Shown: positions 51,305 to 59,752 of the stretch, in pieces
How the letters are laid out: each line of letters opens with the position of its first letter
Numbering within the stretch: position 1 is the stretch's first letter
Assembly: GCA_017477425.1 (NCBI GenBank)
Contig: JAFUVT010000029.1
Location: 62,001-126,000 of the forward strand
Length of the DNA stretch: 64,000 bases
Direction: 5' to 3'
Source of the DNA: Bacteroidales bacterium
Lineage (GTDB): Bacteria; Bacteroidota; Bacteroidia; Bacteroidales; F082
The notes under the pieces: model-generated
Told to the model about the DNA's origin: nothing
What the model saw: the letters and a program-made list of their open reading frames with translations, nothing else
Databases searched by the model: none
Translations under genes and position numbers: made by a program

Positions 51305-53266
51305 CTATTTAGCAATCACGATGCCCAATTCCTTATTAATGGTCTTACGGATGTCGTCGAGGTCTTTCTTTTGCTTGAGCAAGATGAGCTGGTCGTCGGA
51401 ATCGGTGGTGGCTTTCAGTTCCTCTTCGATGGCCTTGCGGCGTTCCTCGACGATGAGATCCTTATAACGGTAAATTGAAGATAACACCGTGGCTTTCAGC
51501 ACGTCCTCCTCGCGCTTGACGAAGATGCCGTGTTTCTCCCACTGGTCGAGTTTGTAAGGCGAAGAGAGGAGGTCGGCGGCCAACTGGGCAATGGTTTCGT
51601 CCTCGTGAGAAACAAAGAACTGGTCGTCGGGAATGCGTCCCTCGTCAAGGGCTTGGTCGAAGAGGTCGAAAATCTTCTTGTTGACGGCATTGGTGAACAG
51701 GAATCCATCGTTTTTGAGGTCGTCGACGATGAATTGCGCCACTGAAGCCTGTTCGAGGATGCTGTTTCCGTCTTCATCGATGCGCTCGTCCACAATCATT
51801 TCCTGGCCGTACATCAGCAGGAGCTTCACCAATTCGCGCTCCTGATAGTAGCCCGCTGGCAGCTGGTCTTCGACGGTTTCCTCTTGTTTGGGTGTCACTG
51901 TCGTGGTTTCCGTCTCGGAAACCACATTGTCATCAATGCCCAACGTCTTCCTCATCTTTGCCCGAAGAATCTTGTTCAGCTCGTTCGTCAACGTCTGTTC
52001 AGGCATGTCGAGCAGGCGGCTGCATTCCTTCACGTAGGTGATGCGGAAAATGCTGTCGGGGATGACGGAGATGGTCTCCACAATGTCGCGGATGACCTGC
52101 CCGCGCTTGATGGGGTCGTTTTCGGCGTCCTTCAGCAGCAGCTCCGTCTTGAAGCGGATGAAGTCCTTGGCGTTGTCTTTCAGGTAATTGCTGACATATT
52201 CCGCCGAAAAGTCGCGACCAAAGGTGTCGGGGTCGTGCTCAGGGGGCAGCACCACAATGCGCACGTTCATGCCTTCGCCCAAAATCATGTCGGTGCCACG
52301 CAAGGCGGCATGGATGCCCGCCGAATCGCCGTCGTAGAGCATCGTGATGTTTTTCGTGTAGCGTTTCACGAGGCGGATTTGCTCCATCGTCAGCGAGGTG
52401 CCGCTGCTGGCCACCACGTTCTCGATGCCGATTTGGTGCATCCGCAGCACGTCGAAGTAGCCTTCCACCAGGATGCACTCGTCCTGCCGCGCGATGGCGT
52501 TTTTGGCGAAATAGATGCCATAGAGCGTCTGTTTCTTGTCGTAAATCTCTGATTCAGGCGAGTTTTGGTATTTGGCCAGCTTCTTCTCGGGGTCGTTTTT
52601 CAGGATGCGTCCACCGAAGCCGATGACGCGCCCCGTGAGGTTGTGGATGGGGAACATCACGCGGCCGTGGTAGCGGTCGTAGAGCCCTTTGTTGCCCTTG
52701 ATGGAGAAGCCGATTTGCTCCAAAAGTTCGTCGTTATAGCCGTTCTTTTTGGCGTAGGTCGTGAAGGCGTCCCACTGCGACGGGCTGTAGCCCAGATGGA
52801 ACTTCTCGATGATGGGATTGTTGTAGCCGCGCTCGCGGAAATACTCCAGTCCGATGCTCTTGCCTTCTTCGGTATTCCACAGGGTGTCGACGAAAAACTT
52901 GTCGGCGAACTCGTTGATGTTGAACATCTTCTCGCGGATGCTCTGCTGCATGATTTCCTCTGGGGTCTGCTCCTTCTCCTCGATTTTGATGTTGTACTTC
53001 TTGGCGAGGTAGCGCAGGGCCTCGGGATAGGTGAAATGCTCGTGTTCCATGAGGAACTTGGCCGAGTCGCCCGCCTTGCCGCAGCCGAAGCATTTGAAGA
53101 TGTTGCGCGCCGGGTTGACGCTGAACGACGGCGTCTTCTCGTTGTGGAAAGGACAATTGCCCCACATGTTCGACCCGCGTTTTTTCAGCGTGACGAACTC
53201 GCCCACCACCTCCTCGATGTGAGCGGCTTGAAGGATTTGTTCCACTGTCTCCCTTGGAATGGCCAT
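51305..53266 (-). CDS. dnaG: DNA primase
   Basis: A 653-residue replication primase that lays RNA primers with DnaB. The CHC2 zinc domain is at residues ~38-64 (NCPFHNEKTPSFSV ... FKCFGCG). The catalytic core follows, with RVIGFGGRIL and the Toprim subdomain at ~262-345 (ECILVEGYFDVLRMHQIG, TMLYDGDSAGIHAA). The C-terminal helicase-binding region (~460-653) is poorly conserved, as expected. Start and length are normal. Its promoter box is TAGTTTTG at 53283-53290. Confidence 0.97.
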   Translation of the reverse strand: MAIPRETVEQILQAAHIEEVVGEFVTLKKRGSNMWGNCPFHNEKTPSFSVNPARNIFKCFGCGKAGDSAKFLMEHEHFTYPEALRYLAKKYNIKIEEKEQTPEEIMQQSIREKMFNINEFADKFFVDTLWNTEEGKSIGLEYFRERGYNNPIIEKFHLGYSPSQWDAFTTYAKKNGYNDELLEQIGFSIKGNKGLYDRYHGRVMFPIHNLTGRVIGFGGRILKNDPEKKLAKYQNSPESEIYDKKQTLYGIYFAKNAIARQDECILVEGYFDVLRMHQIGIENVVASSGTSLTMEQIRLVKRYTKNITMLYDGDSAGIHAALRGTDMILGEGMNVRIVVLPPEHDPDTFGRDFSAEYVSNYLKDNAKDFIRFKTELLLKDAENDPIKRGQVIRDIVETISVIPDSIFRITYVKECSRLLDMPEQTLTNELNKILRAKMRKTLGIDDNVVSETETTTVTPKQEETVEDQLPAGYYQERELVKLLLMYGQEMIVDERIDEDGNSILEQASVAQFIVDDLKNDGFLFTNAVNKKIFDLFDQALDEGRIPDDQFFVSHEDETIAQLAADLLSSPYKLDQWEKHGIFVKREEDVLKATVLSSIYRYKDLIVEERRKAIEEELKATTDSDDQLILLKQKKDLDDIRKTINKELGIVIAK

Positions 53267-53282
53267 CGTGCAAATTTTTCGG

Positions 53283-53290
53283 CAAAACTA
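53283..53290 (-). promoter_or_regulatory. Promoter -7 box, dnaG
   Basis: TAGTTTTG on the minus strand, 16 bases before the ATG at 53266. Confidence 0.55.
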
Positions 53291-53425
53291 CGAAAAAAAA
53301 TGAAAGCTTCTCTCCATGCCAAACAGTAGACCAAAAATTATGAGGAATTATTTGTTAGCTCGCCTAACGAAACTGAACAACAAACAACTTCCCATCAACT
53401 CTAAACCACCCCAGGCAGGAGGGAG

Positions 53426-55078
53426 TCACTCCTTCATCCACTTCCCACTTTCCACCAAGATCCCTGAGCCTGTCGAAGGGCCGACTTGATTTGTGTAAAC
53501 CTTCCAGACATACGCCCCCGAAGGCCAGCTTTCGGCGTTTATCGAAGTGATATTGTCAGTGATTTGTTGATTGTGAACCATCCTCCCACTCATATCATAC
53601 ACCTCCACCCGCGCGTCCTTCAATCCCGTCCTGATATTCAGCACTTTCTTCCCAGGATTAGGATAAGCGATGGCCACCTTCAGGCCGTTGTCGTGGGCTT
53701 CGTCAATACCTACAAAAGCCTCAGCGGGGAATTTTGTCAGAACATAGTGGTTGATGTTTGTGTTATCCAGTTCGTGACAATAGGATAGCAGAAGCACTCC
53801 TCCATCACGAGTGACGTAATACGAATTACAGTTGAGGTTTGTCCGTTCCTGATAAGGATAATAAACCTCTTGCACCAACTCGAAGTTGCGGTTCAGCTTT
53901 TCAATCATTATCCACGAATCATGGTTTCGATAAAGACCACGGTCGCGAGTGTATGCCCAAATAGTGCCGTCGTCAGTAAAGCAGGCGGGCGACCGCAACG
54001 CCGTCATGTCATAATCAAATGAGACCGCCTCTTTTCGATGAAGAACATGGACGTAGGCATTGTTTTCTTCAACCTCCATAATCAGCGGATTCGGGCAATA
54101 GGTCTTGTTATCGTAATCGATAAGGCATGAAAGGAATGTCGTACCCCAGGGACTCTTTCTTACCAATTCAAAATCTATGTATCTCGGTCCGTTATACGGC
54201 AAAACGTCAACACCCATTGTTTTTACATAATTAAACTCCTTATCCACTAAAACGCAATGGTCACCTATGTTTTTTGAATTGTTTTGCCCCGAATGATAAT
54301 GAACATAGCCGATGTCGTTGCTGATCATTTGGTCATTGAAGGCATAAGGGTCACTCCCTCGGTCGCCCAATGATATACCTTTATGAACCAAGAAATTCCC
54401 ATCGAAATCCATCTTGAAAAAGAAAAGCGAGTCCAAGGCATAATTGTTATACCTCGTCTGGGTTTTGGTGTAAGAACCGACAATGCAGCCATCCTCCACA
54501 AAAGAAGATGTCAGCTTGATTTTAGCCATGCTAATATTTGGGTATTGCCAAGTGCCCGCCTGGTAAAATGCCGCATTGTTGGTCGTATCGAGAGGTATCA
54601 AGTATTCAACTGAGTCAATCATATTAAAGTTGCTGTCCATCTTGTAGAAGTACAGATACGCTTTGTCGGAACCTTCAAGAACAAAATTGGCACAATCAGG
54701 GTCTCTGTCGGGGAGGAAATGGCCCATCACAATGATGTTATGGTCGGGTGATTCAATAATATATTGGTCATCAGAACGGTAACCGAAGCGAGACCAATAA
54801 ACCTCCTTCTGCAAAACGCCATCCGGAGAGAACTTCATCAGACCAGGATTCTCACTTCTGGTTCCATTGATGCTTTTGTCCTTCCAAGAAGCATTGACGA
54901 TGATGTCGCCCGATTCAAGCTCGGTAAGTGACTGCATCAAGTTAGGGGTGATGGTTTCATTTGCGTCATAAGTCCTGACATATTCCCATAAAATGTCTTG
55001 AGCACAAGCATTGCTACTGATAAATAATATCAGAAGCAATGCCATGACATTTTTTCTAAAACAGTTATATGTGTTCAT
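53426..55078 (-). CDS. Secreted T9SS protein with repeat inserted in its sorting domain
   Basis: A 550-residue protein with a signal peptide (LLLILFISSNACAQ). The body is rich in beta-strands with recurring FFKMDFDGNFLVHKG- and YFYKMDSNFNM-type blades, suggesting a beta-propeller, but no catalytic residues were recognised. The C-terminus is a T9SS type A domain (VAIAYPNPGKKVLNIRTG, VYDMSGRMVHNQQ, WPSGAYVWKVYTNQ). A dispersed repeat then adds VGPSTGSG just before the final ILVESGKWMKE strand. It starts in the stop codon of the upstream lipoprotein gene, forming the end of a three-gene operon. Confidence 0.83.
   Translation of the reverse strand: MNTYNCFRKNVMALLLILFISSNACAQDILWEYVRTYDANETITPNLMQSLTELESGDIIVNASWKDKSINGTRSENPGLMKFSPDGVLQKEVYWSRFGYRSDDQYIIESPDHNIIVMGHFLPDRDPDCANFVLEGSDKAYLYFYKMDSNFNMIDSVEYLIPLDTTNNAAFYQAGTWQYPNISMAKIKLTSSFVEDGCIVGSYTKTQTRYNNYALDSLFFFKMDFDGNFLVHKGISLGDRGSDPYAFNDQMISNDIGYVHYHSGQNNSKNIGDHCVLVDKEFNYVKTMGVDVLPYNGPRYIDFELVRKSPWGTTFLSCLIDYDNKTYCPNPLIMEVEENNAYVHVLHRKEAVSFDYDMTALRSPACFTDDGTIWAYTRDRGLYRNHDSWIMIEKLNRNFELVQEVYYPYQERTNLNCNSYYVTRDGGVLLLSYCHELDNTNINHYVLTKFPAEAFVGIDEAHDNGLKVAIAYPNPGKKVLNIRTGLKDARVEVYDMSGRMVHNQQITDNITSINAESWPSGAYVWKVYTNQVGPSTGSGILVESGKWMKE
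53459..53482. repeat. CCCTTCGACAGG-family repeat inside a T9SS sorting domain
   Basis: A copy one base off the canonical form, read on the minus strand as GPSTGSG between the last two strands of the sorting domain. The downstream gap 53267-53425 has no recognised gene. Confidence 0.88.
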
Positions 55079-56160
55079 TGTACAGGATTTGGATCAATCC
55101 AATAGGCACCACAATACCTGACTTTTGCAATATGAACCAGCTCGGTAACGAAATCTATTTCAGTTGAATGCGAAGATTTCGGATATAAATCTCTGTCAAT
55201 TACCTCGCATTGGTTATAAGGAGAATGATAATTTGGAGAATAGTGTAATGGTCCCGATGAACGGCATACCAATCTTGTGATTTTTCTATGATAACAGTTT
55301 AGTTCGTCATGGTCAATGCAAGGGATATCACCTTCGTCTCCGAAGTTAACTTTGTGCGCAAAAAGCCAACTATCAGAACAGCCCTCGGGATTGGGATCCT
55401 CATAATAAACATATGGATTCCCCTCTGTATACTCAACCATAGTAGCAATGTATTTAACATATTCCACATTGGAAAGTACAAGAATCCATCCTGGGCTTGG
55501 GGGCGTATTGTCAAATGCAAATCTTAAACTTAATTGGTCGGCTGCATCTGACCCATAACAAGTACCATCGCATTTTCCTCTATTTTCTCCCCAATACCAA
55601 TCATCATCTTCACCAAACGGTCCAGGATAAGCCACAAGAGAATCGTTGGAGGGAACACCCCTTGAAAACACCACATTGATGTCAGTGCCGTCTTTCGTTT
55701 CTCCATTGGGCATTACAATGCTGAAATAACTCGGCACATTCATTCCATCGTTTACTCCAAGCATACATTTCTCCAAGGCGGTCTCAAAGGCATTGTAAGT
55801 TGCCACCACATCGGAATTGCTTACATAGCCCTCACCGTCAACAGCTGGCATGGCCACATGCAAGGTGTCAAGTGTGGTGTTCAGGCAGTAGGTCATGTGT
55901 TCGCTGTGCTCATAGTTCGACACAAGGTCAAGAGCTTGACGCATCTCCTCCACCGTCATGTTTCCGTCTGCTTTTGCTCCGGAATTGACGGCATCGCGCA
56001 GCGTTTGGAACGCCTCGATTCGGTTCAGCAAGGCTTGTGCCTCGCTTCTGTCGGCAGTGGCCGCCGCTTCGTCTTTTTCCTTCTTGCAACCGACGAAGAG
56101 GGTTGCAGCCATTGCAACAATTATCATTGCTGCAAATAGCAAGCGTGTCTGCTTTTTCAT
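55075..56160 (-). CDS. Hypothetical lipoprotein
   Basis: A 361-residue lipoprotein (MAATLFVGCKKEKDE). After a helical Ala/Glu-rich region (~30-85) comes a mixed region with many Tyr, Asp and ten or more Cys (NRGKCDGTCYGSDAADQ; DIPCIDHDELNCYHR), which may form disulfides. No family was recognised. It is the middle gene of the DUF3244-lipoprotein-T9SS operon and overlaps the last gene by four bases; the three products may form a surface complex, which is only inference. The 3' half is AT-richer than the start. Confidence 0.7.
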   Translation of the reverse strand: MKKQTRLLFAAMIIVAMAATLFVGCKKEKDEAAATADRSEAQALLNRIEAFQTLRDAVNSGAKADGNMTVEEMRQALDLVSNYEHSEHMTYCLNTTLDTLHVAMPAVDGEGYVSNSDVVATYNAFETALEKCMLGVNDGMNVPSYFSIVMPNGETKDGTDINVVFSRGVPSNDSLVAYPGPFGEDDDWYWGENRGKCDGTCYGSDAADQLSLRFAFDNTPPSPGWILVLSNVEYVKYIATMVEYTEGNPYVYYEDPNPEGCSDSWLFAHKVNFGDEGDIPCIDHDELNCYHRKITRLVCRSSGPLHYSPNYHSPYNQCEVIDRDLYPKSSHSTEIDFVTELVHIAKVRYCGAYWIDPNPVQ

Positions 56161-56191
56161 CGTATCAGATATCTAAGTATGAATTGTTCAT

Positions 56192-56581
56192 TTAATCCAT
56201 TACCGCAAACTCACCAGCATACACATCCCCATTGGAAAGTGTAATAGTGACAACGTAATTCCCAGTGTTGGGAATGTAAACTTGCAAGCCATTCGGCGTA
56301 AACACCGAAAGGCATTGCACTGAAGCACCCGCAGCCGTGGCAAGTTCTACAGAGACTTGCCCAAGGTTTTCACTGAACACAACAGCCAGTACATGACCAT
56401 TAATAAAAGGATTAATCGCACTGCTTTTGTCCAAGCTACTTGCTCCAGTGCTTTCCTTTAATTCGATGGGCACATTATGTCCATCATTTTCATTTCCTGT
56501 TCTGGCCTCGCCATTGGCGTAGCACAATGCTCCTGAAAGGACTAAGCAGAGCATCAGAATTATTTGTTTTAATTTGATCAT
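56192..56581 (-). CDS. DUF3244 family small exported protein
   Basis: A 129-residue exported protein (signal peptide LMLCLVLSGALCYA). The pattern VPIELKESTGASS, then PFINGHVLAVVFSENLGQVS and PNTGNYVVTITLSNGDVYAG matches DUF3244, small immunoglobulin-like secreted proteins of Bacteroidales of unknown role. It is the first gene of a leftward operon with its own promoter at 56629-56662, near a poly-G tract. Confidence 0.82.
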   Translation of the reverse strand: MIKLKQIILMLCLVLSGALCYANGEARTGNENDGHNVPIELKESTGASSLDKSSAINPFINGHVLAVVFSENLGQVSVELATAAGASVQCLSVFTPNGLQVYIPNTGNYVVTITLSNGDVYAGEFAVMD

Positions 56582-56628
56582 AGTTTTGTGATTTTAAGGT
56601 TTGTGTTTTGTGTTTAAGTTTTCGATAG

Positions 56629-56662
56629 CAAAATTAGGCTATCAAAAATCACAGAGCACAAA
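56629..56662 (-). promoter_or_regulatory. Promoter of the DUF3244 operon
   Basis: On the minus strand TTTG (56659-56662), 22 bases, TAATTTTG (56629-56636), about 48 bases before the ATG. Confidence 0.7.
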
Positions 56663-56695
56663 ACCATGCTGGAGAAATGTTGGAATTTCTCCATA

Positions 56696-56706
56696 GGGGG
56701 GGGGGG
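56696..56706. repeat. Eleven-base poly-G tract upstream of the DUF3244 promoter
   Basis: Eleven Gs on the plus strand, 33 bases upstream of the -33 element of the DUF3244 promoter. Length changes could alter promoter strength. Confidence 0.85.
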
Positions 56707-56923
56707 TAAAACTTGATAATCAATAAGTTACAAAATAAACAAAGGAGAAAACCACCCGTTTCCTCCAACTTTTTTCCATCATTCACCTGTAATTAAGCCC
56801 AAAGAAAAGGAAGTACGCTGGCCACGATCAACATGCGGGAAGCGCATTACATAGATAGATGAATGCCAATATATTAACAGGCAACTGTTAACTGACAACT
56901 GAACAACTGACAACTGGTAACTC
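56707..56923. other. Non-coding gap with AACTG tandem units
   Basis: Part of a 342-base stretch without a gene (56582-56923). Its end, 56883-56921, holds five imperfect AACTG-type units (AACTGTTAACTGACAACTG and so on) just downstream of the regulator's stop codon. Otherwise I see nothing coding. Confidence 0.6.
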
Positions 56924-59662
56924 CTACCTAATCACTTCCCAATGCCCTCCCTTGTCAGGCCCAACACGACGAATGATCCCTTGCTCTTTGAGCTTTCTGA
57001 TGTTCTTGTCAACACCATTCCGGCTCATGCCGAGTTGGCTTGCCATTTCTGAAAGCGTTATATCAGGTGATGCCGAAATCAACATGACGATTTTCTGCAT
57101 ACTTTTCTGCATATTTTTCATCCCACTTTCTTGCACCAATCTATCGTTTTTGTCCAAAATCCATCCTCTTTTCAGTGGTCTGGTTCCATCAATTGCATCA
57201 ATTTGGGTGTCAATTTGATTTCCACACAATCCTTCTGCCACCCTCAAAACCAACTCTGCCACGCTTCCTTTCATCCCAAGCTTCTCCTGCAAGCTCTCGT
57301 TTTGCTTCTTGATTCCCGAGTAAGTCCGGCTTCTCAACGCCGCTATCTCGCCTTCTCCCAGTCCCATCAGATGCAGGTGGCAAAGCGCCAAGTCGCTATG
57401 CCTCAAACTCGGGCATTGGCTCAACAGCATATTGTCAAAACCCTTGTAATGTCTTTCCACGGCCTCCTTGAGTTGCTTGTAGTCCTCTTCCTTTAGGGCG
57501 ATGGCTTCGTGCTTGAACGACGTGTCGCGCGTGGTGATGTGTCTGCCATGCAACAGCTCGTTGATGCGTTGGCATATCGGCTCCTTCAGGAAAGCCTCGC
57601 GCCGCCGCTCCGCCTCCTCGCGTTGCTGGACCAAGGCCGTTTCCATGGCGTTCACCTGTTCTTCACGCTGCCGGAGGCTTTGCCGCAAGGCTTCCTGTTC
57701 TTTTTGGTAGGCCAGCCGTTCTGCCTCCAGCTCCGATGCGTGTCGCTTGCGTGTTTGCTCCGCCTCTTCCTTGGTCTTGTCTTGCTGCGCCTGCATCTCC
57801 AGCTCATGCTTCCGGGCAATCTCTTTCAGTTTTTGCTGATGCTTTCGCTCGGCCGCTGTCATCCTCTGTTCGGTCTCTACTTGATGCCTTTTCAACGCTT
57901 CCTCGTGCAGTCTGCGTTCTGTCTGTGCCATGGCCTCTTTCTCCGCCATTTCCGCTTGGTAGGCCAACCGTTCCGCTTCCAATTCCTCCTCGTGTCGTTT
58001 CTTGGTCTTCTCCATCTCCTTGTTAGCCTGGTCTTTCTGCATTCTCAATTCTTCTTCGTGCCGTTCTTTTGCCTCGGCAATCCACTGCCGGTGCCTCCTT
58101 TCCACATCCTCCAACTGCTGTTCTGTTTCCGCTTTCAGTTGTCTCAGCTCTTCCTCATATTTATTTTTTGTCTCTTCCAATGTCTTGTCGGCCTCAACTT
58201 GTCTTTGCCTCAGTTCCTTTTCGTGTTCTTGCTTCGCCTCGCCCAATGCCCTGTCCGCTTTTTCTTGCTGATGCTTCAGTTGTCTCCTGTTTCTCAATAC
58301 CAATACACAGAAAATAGCCAAAGCAACTGCGATAGCGATGGGGATTACAGTGTTCATCACCCGCTTCTCGGCTATTTTTCGTTCGGCTTCAGCTTGTTTC
58401 TCTAATTTTTGGTTCGAATAGTTCTTGTACAAATCCTCGAGTTTCGAGACCAAGGCTTTGGTTTCCCCATCAGGTTTCTTCTGATTTGTCAAAAACCGCA
58501 TATAGACATTAGATTTCTCAACGTCTCCTATGCTATCATAAACAATACGCAAATAACCTGCTGCTTGGGCTTGTAGCCCTGCATCATTATCTTCAAACAC
58601 GGGTTCCAAATAGAATATGGCAGAGTCATAATTACGCTCCAAAAAATGAATCCCGCCAATGGTCAGATAGCGGTTAAGTCGTTCATTATCTGTCTTCGCA
58701 TAAATGAGGGTATAATTAAGTTTATCCAAAGCTTGTTTCACATCACCATTCATTTCATAGTCACAAAGAGCCTTGCTTGAAACAATATCTCTATACACCA
58801 TGTTATCTGTATTTGAAATATTTTCTAAAGCTAATTCATAATACTGTTTCGCTTTATCTATTTCATGCATTTTATCGTATTGTTTTCCCATACGATAAAG
58901 AATATTTGAAACGCCTTCTGAAGAAGTCGGTTCAATCCTACAAAACGACAAAGCATTTTCCCCGCATTCAACGGCAGGGTCCATCATAAACTGGGTCGAG
59001 AAAAGCTCCATGAGACGGTTGTAGGTATAGGTCATAAAAATGGCTTTCTTTTTCACCAATTCCCTCTCCTCAAAATGCGCTTCCATCACCTCCAAGGTCT
59101 TCAGGTATTCCGCGCAGGCATTCACCACGTCGCCCTTCTCATAAAACCCCACACCATTAATATAATGTGCCCGCGCCGTCAAAAACGCATCCCTTTGTAG
59201 GGACACACCGCGTGTGTCCGCATTACCGCGTGCGTCCGCATTACGCCCATCAGCACCATCCACAATAGAATCAAAATAATCCACCGCCCTCAGCAGATTC
59301 TCCCTGTTGCTTTGTTTCCAATCATTCTTATACAGCAATTCGGCCAACAACAATTGGTAATAATGTTCGTTGTAGAGACGCATTGCATGCGTCTCCATGG
59401 AATCACCATCGGGTGTGTTGGGAGACGCAAGCATTGCGTCTCTACAGGTCATAATACATTGTAACGCACTGTCTGGCTGCCGCCACATCAAACTGTCGAT
59501 GGCGGCCAGTTCGGGCGATACATCAGTTGGTAGAGACGTGCCATGGCGCGTCTCTACATTGGAGGTGCAGGCCACCACCTCTTCAACCCCATCATCAACG
59601 GTTCGGGCACAGCCCACCACCATCAACAATAACAACACGACGATATGCAGATAGATTTTCAT
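56924..59662 (-). CDS. Membrane-spanning TPR/coiled-coil/HTH transcription regulator
   Basis: A 912-residue protein. A lipobox-like signal (LLLLMVVGCAR) starts it; TPR-like repeats occupy ~160-420 (IDKAKQYYELALENI; FLERNYDSAIFYLEPVF); one transmembrane helix lies at ~435-457 (VIPIAIAVALAIFCVLVL); a long Glu/Lys/Arg coiled coil follows (~465-705); then a LuxR-like HTH (~750-797; SDLALCHLHLMGLGEGEIAA, YSGIKKQNESLQEKLG) and a winged HTH (~855-912; ITLSEMASQLGMSRNGVDKN, IRRVG). It probably senses in the periplasm and binds DNA inside. Three dispersed repeats are translated in the N-terminal 155 residues. The ATG at 59662 is six bases from the -7 box, so the mRNA may be almost leaderless. It diverges from GH92. 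Confidence 0.83.
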   Translation of the reverse strand: MKIYLHIVVLLLLMVVGCARTVDDGVEEVVACTSNVETRHGTSLPTDVSPELAAIDSLMWRQPDSALQCIMTCRDAMLASPNTPDGDSMETHAMRLYNEHYYQLLLAELLYKNDWKQSNRENLLRAVDYFDSIVDGADGRNADARGNADTRGVSLQRDAFLTARAHYINGVGFYEKGDVVNACAEYLKTLEVMEAHFEERELVKKKAIFMTYTYNRLMELFSTQFMMDPAVECGENALSFCRIEPTSSEGVSNILYRMGKQYDKMHEIDKAKQYYELALENISNTDNMVYRDIVSSKALCDYEMNGDVKQALDKLNYTLIYAKTDNERLNRYLTIGGIHFLERNYDSAIFYLEPVFEDNDAGLQAQAAGYLRIVYDSIGDVEKSNVYMRFLTNQKKPDGETKALVSKLEDLYKNYSNQKLEKQAEAERKIAEKRVMNTVIPIAIAVALAIFCVLVLRNRRQLKHQQEKADRALGEAKQEHEKELRQRQVEADKTLEETKNKYEEELRQLKAETEQQLEDVERRHRQWIAEAKERHEEELRMQKDQANKEMEKTKKRHEEELEAERLAYQAEMAEKEAMAQTERRLHEEALKRHQVETEQRMTAAERKHQQKLKEIARKHELEMQAQQDKTKEEAEQTRKRHASELEAERLAYQKEQEALRQSLRQREEQVNAMETALVQQREEAERRREAFLKEPICQRINELLHGRHITTRDTSFKHEAIALKEEDYKQLKEAVERHYKGFDNMLLSQCPSLRHSDLALCHLHLMGLGEGEIAALRSRTYSGIKKQNESLQEKLGMKGSVAELVLRVAEGLCGNQIDTQIDAIDGTRPLKRGWILDKNDRLVQESGMKNMQKSMQKIVMLISASPDITLSEMASQLGMSRNGVDKNIRKLKEQGIIRRVGPDKGGHWEVIR
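59197..59244. repeat. GTAGGGACACACCGCG-type repeat with 18-base tandem unit, in the regulator gene
   Basis: A palindrome GTAGGGACACACCGCG/GTGTCC leads into two tandem copies of an 18-base unit (59209-59226 and 59227-59244, one mismatch; CGCGTGTGTCCGCATTAC), read as NADARG-NADTRG. Confidence 0.8.
59372..59445. repeat. Compound GTAGAGACG-family repeat in the regulator gene
   Basis: Two palindromic halves (GTAGAGACGCATTGCATGCG... and ...GCAAGCATTGCGTCTCTAC) around a 23-base spacer form a REP doublet, read as part of residues ~72-97. Confidence 0.82.
59530..59557. repeat. 28-bp palindrome, GTAGAGACG family, in the regulator gene
   Basis: GTAGAGACG and CGTCTCTAC arms with a changed centre (TGCCATGGCG), read as part of residues ~35-44 (NVETRHGTSL). 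Confidence 0.85.
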
Positions 59663-59668
59663 CGGCTG

Positions 59669-59676
59669 CAAATATA
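59669..59676 (-). promoter_or_regulatory. Promoter -7 box, regulator gene
   Basis: TATATTTG on the minus strand, ending six bases before the ATG; the box excludes the TTG start at 59671. Confidence 0.6.
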
Positions 59677-59723
59677 GTCAAAATCCATTATTCGTTTCTT
59701 GTGGAAGTTTTCGTTTTTTATTC

Positions 59724-59731
59724 TAATTTTG
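59724..59731 (+). promoter_or_regulatory. Promoter -7 box, GH92 gene
   Basis: TAATTTTG, 21 bases before the ATG at 59753, back to back with the regulator promoter 47 bases away. Confidence 0.6.
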
Positions 59732-59752
59732 CCATTTAAAACTATCAAACAC

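Noticed and set aside
45215..56710. Common origin of the two poly-G tracts because both are followed by TAAAAC
   Set aside because: The match beyond the G-run is only about six bases, one lies in coding sequence and the other does not, and flanking sequence differs, so chance is enough.
57509..58405. Rightward open frame opposite the coiled-coil part of the regulator
   Set aside because: Its Leu/Phe/Cys-rich sequence is what the antisense of a Glu/Lys/Arg coiled coil gives. It has no start signals.
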